From Litoditis marina (lineage: Eukaryota > Nematoda > Chromadorea > Rhabditida > Rhabditidae), in assembly GCA_964036275.1 (NCBI GenBank), contig OZ038438.1:16475720-16539719 (forward strand): a stretch of 64,000 bases of DNA. The letters run 5' to 3'. The translations under genes were made by a program, and so were the position numbers. A model generated the notes under the pieces. It was not told the DNA's origin, ran no database searches, and saw nothing but the letters and a program-made list of their open reading frames with translations. Positions 35,581 through 45,484 of the stretch are shown here, piece after piece. Each line of letters opens with the position of its first letter. Positions within the stretch are counted from its first letter, which is position 1.

Positions 35581-37417
35581 CGCACTTCTGGGAAATTTTT
35601 ATGTGTGAACCGATTTGGCTGAAAATTTGGGAGACGATAGATATCCCACTCAAACCTTGGGGGCGCAAACTTTTTTTCGAAAAAAATTATTTTTCATCAA
35701 GTTATAGGTCTTTGAAAATGTCTCTGCGTCTCTTCATTTCGTGCACTCTCTCGCCCTCTCTGTCGCGGTAAATCAAATTGCGTTATAACTCAGCTCAGTC
35801 CTAACCAATTCAAGTAAAATTTGAAGTATGATACCACGACATGAACTGACATTGATTCAGATGTAAGTCTTCTACTGATGACGTCATCGAGGATTCTGGA
35901 GCTCGGATGACGTCATAATCGAAAAGTGCAAAGTTGATGTCACATATATTTTCAAATGTTGGTAATATCTTAGGAAGGGTCAATTAACGGTGAAACTCAA
36001 TCTGAGAGTGACGTATTCTGGGATTCTGGAGACCAGATGACGTCATTTTTGAAAAGTGCAAAGTTGACGTCACATATATTTTCAAATTATGGTAATATCT
36101 TATAAAGGGCCAATTAACGGTAAAACTCAATGTAAGAGTGACGTGTTGTTCTGCGATTCTGGAGACCAGATGACGTCAGTTTTGAGAAGTGCAAAGTTGA
36201 CGTCACATATTATTTCAAATGCTGAAAATATCTTAAAAATGGTATATTAACGATGAAACTTTATCTAAATATGACTTATTCTGGAATTCAGAAGACCAGA
36301 TGACGTCAACTTTTGAGAAAATTGACGTGAAACATGTTTTCGAATGCTAAAAGTTTCTTAAAAATGGTCAATTCAGGATAAAACTTCATTCAAATATGAC
36401 GTATTCTGGGATTCTGAAGGGCAGATAAATTAAGTTTTCAGAACTGCAATGTTGACGTCATATTTTTTTCCGAATGATGGTAATACTTGACAAGTGGTTC
36501 ATTAAGAAAAAATTTTATCTGCACCGTACAGATCGAACCACCTCTCTACATACCTACGGCATGTGTACAAAAAGAGAAAAATTCATGAAAAAGTGGGGGC
36601 CCAACGACTCTGAGATTTGTCTTCTGCTGTGCGCCCCTTAGACAGCTACTCTCAAATGGAGCAGCTACTGCTACAAAAACCGGAAAATACTTATACACTC
36701 AAGTATAACTGTTCATTACAAACATACAAAAGTCGTAAAATATTTTCTCAAACCTGTAAACTAGAATCTACAAATCACAGATGTTAACTCAACGTACTCA
36801 ATTATAGAGTTCCTGGTTTTGTGCACAATGGTTGGCATTTTTTCTCATTACTTCACTTCTAGGTGCTATAACGTTTGTCATATTGTTCAACAGTTGTTCT
36901 CTCTTTCGCAGCTGTGACTTGTAGATTCTAGTTTACAGGTTTGAGAAAATATTTTACGACTTTTGTATGTTTGTAATGAACAGTTATACTTGAGTGTATA
37001 AGTATTTTCCGGTTTTTGTAGCAGTAGCTGCTCCATTTGAGAGTAGCTGTCTAAGGGGCGCACAGCAGAAGACAAATCTCAGAGTCGTTGGGCCCCCACT
37101 TTTTCATGAATATTTACTAATTTAAGATTTTGTTTCAGATCATAATAGCCGGCCATCATCCGTTTTTCCAGATGATTCATTGTCGAAGTGAGTTTTCATG
37201 AATAGTGATTAGTGATAAATTGATATATTTTAGTGGTGAGTCGCACCATATTTACTTGTCCTTGTTCAAAAAAGTATATAGTTATATTACTGCTACCATC
37301 TCTATCGGAGTGAAACCAATAGAATAGTCCGATTTCAGAATCAAGTTATTTTTCTTATTAATAGTTTTCAGACCGGCGCAACAACGAAATGCTGTTTGCG
37401 ATAAGTCTGATCTCTAA
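27742..37417 (+). CDS. sir-2.4: SIRT7-type NAD-dependent deacylase with AT-hook tail
   Basis: Twenty exons join in phase to 640 residues: 27742-27768, 28341-28445, 28756-28829, 29581-29674, 29890-29967, 30153-30223, 30579-30685, 30901-31010, 31268-31395, 31532-31667, 31892-32003, 32302-32423, 32935-33057, 33219-33332, 33827-33985, 34058-34139, 34382-34458, 34829-34937, 37139-37187 and 37372-37417. The sirtuin core is intact: TGAGIST (38-44), QNCDGLH, catalytic His120 in EIHGN, zinc pairs CTHC (128-131) and CSVC (158-161), HFGE and [14 protein letters not shown] marks the SIRT7 branch; C. elegans sir-2.4 is the SIRT6/7 homologue. After residue 310 comes a tail of over 300 residues with AT-hooks [10 protein letters not shown] (368-377) and KRSRGRPKL (406-414), then a Ser/Asp/Glu-rich stretch. 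A role at chromatin or rDNA is family knowledge; the DNA-binding tail is inference. The later tail exons rest on splice phase alone. Confidence 0.9.
28538..28610. repeat. Inverted-repeat element related to 43927-44054 (fragment)
   Basis: GTAGGACGATTATGTCGACC followed by CGCATCGGTCCTTTAATC matches, block for block, the element at 43927. Lies in the second sirtuin intron. Confidence 0.5.
28893..29165 (-). mobile_element. tRNA-derived SINE
   Basis: Read on the minus strand it opens with GGAATGGTGTAGTGGTTTAG (A-box), followed 32 bases later by CGTTCGATCCCC (B-box). A unique body of about 180 bp follows, and it ends in a short AACTTTAACTTTTAACTTTA repeat tail. That is the plan of a tRNA-headed SINE. 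It lies in the third sirtuin intron, opposite to the gene. No clean target duplication was found. Confidence 0.75.
33462..33518 (+). other. Possible alternative last exon of the sirtuin gene
   Basis: After an acceptor CACCCATAG, 19 in-phase codons follow the preceding exon (ending 33332) and run to a TGA. They encode a small Cys-rich tail with CVRCGSC. If used, the protein would end near residue 485 instead of 640. The main model skips it. Confidence 0.25.
35546..35578. repeat. (GT)n microsatellite
   Basis: About 16 uninterrupted GT units, in the long sirtuin intron. Confidence 0.95.
35870..36470. repeat. Tandem repeat, about 130-bp unit, dense in TGACGTCA
   Basis: Five diverged copies marked by GGGATTCTGGAGACCAGATG or close variants at about 35891, 36019, 36152, 36282 and 36406. 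Each unit carries AGTGCAAAGTTGACGTCACA and TGGTAATATCTTA. The eight-base palindrome TGACGTCA occurs exactly at 35879, 35908, 36038, 36065, 36171, 36198, 36301 and 36453. It lies in the 2.2-kb sirtuin intron. Confidence 0.85.
36581..37111. repeat. Large near-perfect inverted repeat (foldback), arms about 200 bp
   Basis: The left arm, from ATTCATGAAAAAGTGGGGGC to about 36782, and the right arm, from about 36910 to CCCCCACTTTTTCATGAAT at 37111, are complementary with a single mismatch visible near the inner end. The spacer is about 130 bp. The right end stops 27 bases before a sirtuin exon. Confidence 0.85.
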
Positions 37418-38240
37418 TACGGTAAATTATGCTTACTGCTCTTTATATCAGTATGTTGTTCTGGTGTTGCTTTTGATGTTCAATTATTAATCGATATTCT
37501 AGGTGAGCTCTATTTCACCAAAACACTCAACATAGATCTCAAAAGCTGATGTCTCATTTTTCAAGATGTGTTTACTTTATTTTAATACTCACAGTAAAGA
37601 ACAATGCTATGAAAACAAGATTTACTTCGTTAGTTTTCACAATTTTATGAATATTTAACAATGTGGTTTGCAGATGATGTCAAGATGGAGCCAATTTACT
37701 TGTCCGGGTTCCTTTATGTCAAGCTCTTCCTTTTACTACGGGTGAATACTGTCGAACTTTCTGATTGCTAATTTGATTCATCTACGTGGAAGATTGTTTT
37801 ATTAAGCGGGTGAAAAGTACTTTATCTCGTTTGTTAACGCCCGCATAATTTGCACTTTGAGTTTTAAAAACTGTGTCGTCTTTTTGGGTGAAGTTTGTAG
37901 ATTGTAGATAGTTTTTGCCGTTTCATTAAATTTCACATCAAATCTGGCCCAGGTATCTCTCAGGTGATCCTGGCCCTTTTTGAATTGTTTGCTTGCTTTG
38001 TACATAAATATAAATATGTTTTTCAAGTTCCGATTTCAATAAATACAACCAGCATGTAGTAAGTTAAGGAAACAGGCCTGAATTGTAACAACGCTTCTCT
38101 GGTGTGGTTTGCATTTTAAAAATGACCTAGACCAAACTACAAACATGGAAATGGAAGAGAATGACGGCTTCTCTAAAATTGCAACTCGATCAACAACCTT
38201 AAGGGGTGCCAGAGACTTCCTTTTAGGCAGTAAGCAAGTC

Positions 38241-38300
38241 TTTGTTGTAGTTTGATCTCAGTACAACCTGAAAATCAGCGGGATCAAACCACAAACAGAG
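38241..38300. repeat. Small inverted-repeat element, TGTAGTTTGATC family
   Basis: GTTGTAGTTTGATCTCAG to CGGGATCAAACCACAAAC. A shortened copy next to the full one at 38397. Confidence 0.65.
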
Positions 38301-38396
38301 CTGGATAGGGCAACATTACGTAATATAAAGACTCCCTATATTAGAATCCAATATACATATAAGGTTGGTTCATTCCGTAGGAAGTAACCAAATTCG

Positions 38397-38480
38397 TTGT
38401 AGTTTGATCTTGATTTCTTGATACACGCGCTAAATTACGAATTTCGACCGAAAGGCCACGGGATCAAACTACAAACACAG
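38397..38480. repeat. Inverted-repeat element, best copy of the TGTAGTTTGATC family
   Basis: Ends TTGTAGTTTGATC and GGGATCAAACTACAAACA; inner GCTAAATTACGAATTTCGAC and CGAAAGGCCACG. About 84 bp and non-coding. Confidence 0.75.
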
Positions 38481-38826
38481 CGTATGGGCTTGCTTAGAAA
38501 AAAACGAATCCCATAATAAGCGTCCAACTACTCTAGCCTTCGAATTGACGCTTCCCTTTTTATCATTTCTCAATTGTGGTGGCCGCAACAAACCAAAATT
38601 GTTGCAACGCAGGTATCAGGTATTTTCGACAGCACATAAATCAACTTTCAGCAATCTAATAAACATTTATAAAACCCAATAACGCGATGAAGTGAACCCG
38701 AACAGCTGAGAAGACGAACACATATCGTCTAAACGAAATTGTACCAACATAATCTCAGAGAAGCCACAGGAATTGAAGAATATTGAGCAGTTCGTAATGT
38801 GTACCTAAGCACCCGTTTGAGATGAG

Positions 38827-41800
38827 TTAAGTGTTCTTCTTCAACCACTCGTATACGTTCTCGTAGACAATCAACATGATTGCTCCTCCTGTAATGGTGA
38901 ACATTAGCTGTAACGAACATGGCAAACTTTCTCTGCAAAAGGTATTCCAGAAAATCATCTGGATATCCAGAAAAATGTAAAATATAACAGGCCTTCTGTC
39001 TGCGAAAGCAGGGATGAATCGGATTTTTCACGACTCAAAGTTGTGGAGTTCAGGTATTTGAATCGGGAAACATATTCCTCTTTGAAATAAGTCATACTCG
39101 TGTGAGCAAAAGGTGTGTATGGTCGAATTAATGTCCAATTCCGTTCGCATGTGAAGATTGACGTTTCAGTGTAATCGTGTATACATGATCTTTTTTGAAT
39201 TAACAGTGTTTATCTACCATTTTCATAATTCACCTGCCCAATGAGCTGAGCGCAATGCGGAACTAAAATTTCAAATTCGTTACCAACCTGGACCAAGGCG
39301 CATAACCTTGGGGAGCAGGCCTTTGTAGAGAGCCCGAAATCTGGAATAAACAGAATACGGTAAACCCTACTTCAATTCAATTCATAGCAAGAAATGATGC
39401 TAAGAAAAAAGCAAGAAAATGTTTTTATCCTAGTGCCTAACACCTCGTCATCAACAGTAAATGAACATCATACAACACCAGCCTTCAAGTATAACTTACA
39501 CATATTGAAATGTCTATTTATTGCATTTTTTGTGCCACCCGGAGGGTAGCAGTGTTACCATTTTGCAATACAAACTTATCAACGAACCCTTCTTCTTTGT
39601 AGACAAGTGAAATTGTTTGTGCAGTGCCGTTGTACTTTCTCAATGGAGCATTTGGCTGAGGACCTTCAATACAGCAATGTCCATAAAATATGTTATACAA
39701 AGGTGAAGTTAACGTTGTTTTGTCAAAATACATTCAGTACCCTTTTGGAACGTTATCGGCCTCTTGAACACTTTCGAGAACATCCCTATCGGTAGGTTCC
39801 GACGAAGTAAAGGTACTCCTCATTATAATAATGAAAAAAAACTTTAATGATGTCAACCAGGTTATAGCTCTTCTCTTCTAATATGTAAGAGTTGGACAAA
39901 GTGAGTCAGTTTTGTCATATTCCAGTCTACCAAATCCAATCCAATCCAATCCAAGCTCCAAATCTAAAGTGAGGGTACAACGGCCCCTTTAGATGCAAGA
40001 GTACACATTTGTTAAACAATGAATAATATGTCACGGCAGCTTGAAATTTACGAACGCAACCTTGAAGACTTCTAACCTTGAATCCGAGACTTTGCCACAT
40101 CAAACGGAATATTGAAGATTGAAGCTAGAGATCCAGCAGTGAATCCTAGCGCAATTCTTCCGAGAAGATTACTCGATGGGCTCTCCTGATGTAAATTATC
40201 AATAATACAAAAGCGCCGCAGTGTTCGAACGAAATAAAACCCGAGCCGAGAAAATTGTTCACAGTTTTAAGTATTAACAGCTCGACAAAGCTCGACAAAT
40301 TTTCTTATGAAGACGACTCACGAAAAATAACAAGCGTGCAAAAAGTTCGGTCATACCTTCGGATCTGGTAAGACAGATTTCATGTTGTGGTAAAGTCCAA
40401 AATAGATCATGTTCCAAGCACCATGCCGACCCAACGTCGCCGACAGACCTGAACAACGAGAATGTCAAGGAGGATTCAGGAAGTGGAGACGTCATGTATT
40501 ACCTGGCCACTAAGAACAAAATGTGAATGCAGCATTCAATTCCTGTTCTAGACCAAATTTTATTTTGATAATACAAAGCGTTATAAGTTCGTATTGGAAA
40601 ATTACACTTCGTTCTAGAACAGAATAAAAAATTCCGACCTTCACATTTTTCAAAATACCAGGTCTTTCATGGCGTTCTTTTATTACCGGTGGAAAGAAAG
40701 ACTGTCCACTCGTCTTTATTTCGCTGTTCACGGGGTAAAGAGTTCAAAACCCAACAATTCATCAATACAGTTTCACCGGAACACCTCTCTGTTCTCCAAA
40801 AGTTCATACTATATCAGTTTGATAGAACACGTTGGCAGATGATACCCTCCATTACAGTTTTCTAGGTGAAAGAATTTCAACGATTGTGATGAGTAGAACA
40901 ATTTTGTTATGAAAATATTACCTCGGTAAATACCATTGGTACCCATTCCTTCTGTTCTGATAATTTCTCGAGCCATCGCAGCTGTGGATTTTTGCTGGAA
41001 GGAAGAAGAGACATGCTCACAGATAAGAAAACGGTTCGTTATATTTTCTATTTCAAGAAAATACACGGTTTTATAAAACACACAAAATACCAAAACAAAC
41101 ATACGTTTTATCTGGTTGAATAATAGTAAGGTTTCATGCTGCAATGGCCTGTTTTGCAATGTGCACACTGACAGTGAGGTGGTATCTCTAGGTTGAGGAA
41201 CTTTGCTTGTATTTGCATCGTTACCTTTTGTATTAGAACATTTCATTTAGAAAACTAACCATATTTACGATAACTGAAAGGTATTCAGAAAAAATAGCAT
41301 TTAAATATAGTAAACTTGTAGTTTGCCACACCTTCGTCATTCACCGGAACCAAACTGTCATTTATTTTATTTCAGAAGTAGTATCGAATGCTGTTCACCT
41401 GCTGAAGAGATACATTCCGTTCGGCTTGTAATCGCACTTTGATCACTTCAAACGGACAGATGACTACGGCCTCAGTCAGGCCGGAACAGAGTCCAGCTAC
41501 AGAGAGGGTCTATAACAATTATTATAATCAACTATTTTAGCCATGTATTACTTTATTCATAGTAAGCATAGAAATTACAAATTTCTGACGAATATTTTCG
41601 GTTGTCCTGTCAGTTTGATCATTTCAATACATGTTATGAGCGAAATTAAACCTTTCTACGTTCACTGCACAAGCACACACTCTATTTTCCTTTTTCGGAG
41701 TTTTTGAAATCGAAAAAATTGAATTTCCTTTCTCGCTCTCTTTGATGAGTAGAACACAAGAAAACAGCAAATTCAACAATAACTCCCAACTTTCTAGTTT

Positions 41801-43176
41801 CTCTCAAATGTAAGTTGGTTACGCCAAAATGAAACAGGTTCGTGTGAAATTCAGTATTGTGCGTTGCGAAACTGTTGTATTGATCGAGAACATACTCACT
41901 ACAACTGGTGACAGATCCGGGTGCGAGAAAAAGTTCTTATACTGTTCGAATGTGAAGAATTTTGTAGCTCGTTTCGGCGTCTCGGCCAGAATAGGCGGTA
42001 GTATTCCCTGTAAAAGTATCGTATACATGAGCCCAACAATCTCAATGATAGTGTCAGGTGATACGGTAGTAATAAAAACTTACAAAGTTCCATTTCTCAG
42101 ACTATTTCTGTGAAAACTGTTGCAGGTGATAATAATGAGATGAATATTTCTATGTGTTTCGAAACCCCCTACATAATCTGCGATAGAATCACTTGTAGTG
42201 GTGCAAAATGTATTACGGGTTGAGTATAATTACTTAAAAAAAACCACTGTAATAACTATGATACAAGGTTGCTAAGGCTAGGCGTTTTAATATTAGCTTC
42301 ATAAATTGGTAAGAGTTCTTTCTCCCTAGTGGGTGTGGCTGATCTTGAGGCGTTTGTTTTATCTTGCGAAAAGAACACACACACATCATTTTCGTTTAAA
42401 TCCAGTGTTGCCTTCCAAGGAATCCAAGGTTAAGATAAGTAGACGACATACCTTATAGAATCCGGCGAATCCTTCTGATTTGTGTGTCTTCAAGATACAG
42501 TCCATCATTCCCTTGTCGTGCTGGCCAACCTGTAGCCGAGTCTTCACGAGATCCAACGGATGCATCAAACATACTTCGATCAGACCTGCAAGCTCATCAG
42601 TTGGCAATGCAACTTCGAGTTGTATTGCAGACCCAAAGATCGCAAATACAACAGAAAAAGCAGCAATCTGCCTGGTCGACCAAAGTATAGTTCACACCAT
42701 TCCTACTGAGACTTCTACAGTAATATTACATACTTTCCGAAGGCTGTTGTGAAGCTGAATATTTAGAATTTAGTTCATCATAAATTCTCTCGCATATTTA
42801 CTGTACTCGAGAACGAGAGAGTTGAGAAATTCCTTAACTTTCCCTATCTTAAATGAGTGAGTGAAACGGCTTAGAAGTTTTGAAATCCTACTGTAGGAGA
42901 CTCAGTGGGAAGAAAAAAAACTATCACTGTACAGTAAAGTCTGGCCAATTTACAAGACGAACGGTTTTGACCGGAGCCCAAACACCTTCAAATCACAACT
43001 ACAAGAAAAATATGTAGATGAAGAGAGAAAGGGCAAGAGAAAGAGAGAAAGTGAGCGAAATAGAGAGAGAGAAGGAGGAAGAAATAGAGGAAAAGAAAGG
43101 AATGGTCAGACATACCCGCTGAGCCTCCTGCGACAATTTGACGACTTCCATCTTTGATCCGGTCAGCAGTTGACAT
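38827..43176 (-). CDS. SLC25A21: Mitochondrial 2-oxodicarboxylate carrier
   Basis: Ten exons join in phase: 43176-43116, 42585-42452, 42007-41900, 41509-41399, 40994-40922, 40448-40357, 40185-40077, 39663-39576, 39340-39288 and 38888-38827, giving 296 residues. The three carrier repeats each keep the Px[DE]xx[KR] signature: PLDLVKTR (from Pro30), PFEVIKVR (Pro120) and PFDVAKSR (Pro220). GGSAG near the start, GILPPILAETPKRATKFFTF and GLLPKVMRLGPGGAIM are close to human SLC25A21, which exchanges 2-oxoadipate and 2-oxoglutarate across the inner membrane in lysine and tryptophan breakdown. A CATTGTAG acceptor lies some 33 bases upstream of the ATG. The acceptor of the 39663 exon (TTGAAG) is weak, but phase and homology fit. 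It is convergent with the sirtuin gene. Confidence 0.94.
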
Positions 43177-43836
43177 TCCCGAATGAACCTGTTTTGTGAA
43201 CTACAATGAAAAAAGTTGAATAAACACGACAAATATTTATGAAAGGCAGCTAAACAAAAACTGCCGATTTCACAATAAATGAGAAATATGAAAGTTGAAC
43301 ACAATCTGAGAATGTTTTCCGTGCTGGAAAATAATCCCATCTGGATCAATTTTCAAGCGTCTCGCGCTTCTCGAGAGTTCAGTGACGTAACATTACTTCT
43401 AACTCATACTAACTACAATGAACAAGCCAACTAATGGTTTACTGATGGCAATCGTGCATATAACATAATTTTCATAACTGTAAATAAATATTTTTTCGCT
43501 GAGGACAGAGAGAGCGACCAATATCATCAAATTTATAGTTCTCGTCACTCCTACGTGGACTTTTGTGGTGAACAGCTGAAACATCTATAGATTTTTCTCA
43601 TACGAAACTAGGTTTCACGAAAAATATATATGGTTTCGTGCAGTGAGGGGGTGGGGGTTGGACACGGATTACCATAGATGAATATGTCCTTTTACCGAAT
43701 CGTACGGGTCAAAATTTTCACTTGAATATTCAACTTCATACTGTATGATAGGAAGAGTCGAACGGAAGATAGAAAACATGCAAACTATGTGTTTTTATTT
43801 GATAACAAGCCTACAAGGTGTAGTCCCTATCCTACT

Positions 43837-43896
43837 GTATTTGTAGTTTGATCCCGCTGATTTTCGGTCGAAACTCGTAAGTTAGTGTATGTAGAA
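43837..43896. repeat. TGTAGTTTGATC-family element, one arm
   Basis: GTATTTGTAGTTTGATCCCG, then TTTTCGGTCGAAACTCGTAA. Only the left half is recognisable. Confidence 0.55.
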
Positions 43897-43926
43897 AGAT
43901 ATATGCACAACGATCAACTGGAGCGA

Positions 43927-44054
43927 AGTTAAAGAAGGACGATTATGTGGTCCAATCGTAACGCTTCAGTCCTTTAAGCTGCAATACATTTTTCAATTGC
44001 AGTTTAAAGGACCGTTGACACGGGATTGGTCCACATAATCGTCCTTCTTTAACT
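43927..44054. repeat. MITE with about 32-bp terminal inverted repeats
   Basis: AGTTAAAGAAGGACGATTAT at the left; the right end is its exact complement over the same bases. The arms diverge inward but share TCCTTTAA and CTGCAAT around a short centre. 128 bp, non-coding. Confidence 0.75.
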
Positions 44055-45484
44055 AAAATTAAGAGTCAGAGTGAATTAGCATAGAAGAGCGCCACTGCCA
44101 CGAATTATTACTTGAAAACATCCAGGTACACCAAGAAAGTTTCGCGCAATATGAGGAACAGAAAGACACTACCATGTAGTGAGTCCTTCAAAAAGAAAAA
44201 TGTAGTTTGGTAGAATGTTGATCAACTAGTTAAACATGAAAATATCTAGTTGAAAACAATGAATTCTCAAGTAAACGGATGTTGAATTGATAAGCCAATG
44301 GGAAAAATCGATATGCGCGAACCATCGGTCAGTAGTTTGCTTGTTGCTATCGCCAACGCAATCACGATTGCAAAAAGAGTTTCATTAACAGAAATTACAC
44401 AGCAATAGGTATAGGTATTCAAGACGATACGTTTGCCTTATGGAATAACACAACAAACACTATCATAGATAATATTAATATATAAAATAACACCTTGAAA
44501 ACTGATGGAAGATATAGATAATGATAAGAAAATGTCACTCGGAATGTTGTCAAATAATCAAACCGCCAGACTGCTATTTATCACGTACGCAGTTTGATAG
44601 TACCACAGATATGCTAAAATGGTATTTCAGTGCAAGAAATAATCGTGCTAAATGCGCACGTACTCAACTGTAATACAGTTAGTAGACAAATACGACATGA
44701 ACACACTCTCACTACCATGTTTTCATTTCAAAAAGCTATTTTCTATATATTTTCACACGACGAAGTATTTTTATAGAACAGAATTGCCAACATTCCTACT
44801 TGTGATCGGTTAGCACAGTGGGCAAAAATGAAAGAACTGTACTGTGATGCAAGCTAAATGGTCATCTTCAGAGAGTTTGTAGAAACATTCTCCACATCAC
44901 ACATCGAACACTTGAGAAGTACTAGTTGTTGATATCTACGGGTTTCTGATGTCTTGGTGTGGATATTTTCTGAATTTCGTTGACCACTGCTGCCTGGAAC
45001 TATCCTTATCGCTCTATTGACAGAATGAAAAACAATTCCCTTGTACGGAGTTTAGACGGTCCGGTAATTAGGTATCTTCAAAATTAAACAGAGTGTGGTC
45101 TCAAAGTTCGAGACGAATTCGAAAATAAGACTCCGGTGTTCGTGTTTGAGTTTCAAATCTGAGGAGCATCAATTGTTTACGATCAAGGTTTACCATGTTT
45201 TAGATTTTGTATTTAACGCGAGTTCTACTAAGTTTTTCACATGTCACATGATGTTTATTGTTAACTAGTTGAGATGAGTGCAGGGGGCATTAGTATAACA
45301 GTTCACTCGACGAGATAGGTTTTATGTTCGAAGTAACCGGTCGTCCCGTGTGCAGATAATCCCTCTTGCCACAAATACGTGAATCATATGCCATACCAGG
45401 TCGGAAACGCTTCTCGTATCACCAAATTATTATCCAAGCCTACTTAATATTTTGATATTCGTAATTTTATCAAGAAATTCAACC

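Larger units (their letters stand above)
37418..38826. other. Convergent 3' region between sirtuin and carrier genes
   Basis: The genes end tail to tail. An AATAAA at 38038-38043 (plus) could end a long sirtuin 3' UTR. Three members of the TGTAGTTTGATC repeat family lie at 38101-38146, 38241-38300 and 38397-38480. No gene seen. Confidence 0.5.
43177..45484. other. Divergent upstream region between the carrier and the metallopeptidase
   Basis: Probably holds both promoters. No supported gene. Two inverted-repeat elements lie at 43837-43896 and 43927-44054. Confidence 0.5.

Noticed and set aside
39942..39962. AATCC repeat as interstitial telomere DNA
   Set aside because: The nematode telomere unit is TTAGGC; four AATCC units are an ordinary microsatellite.
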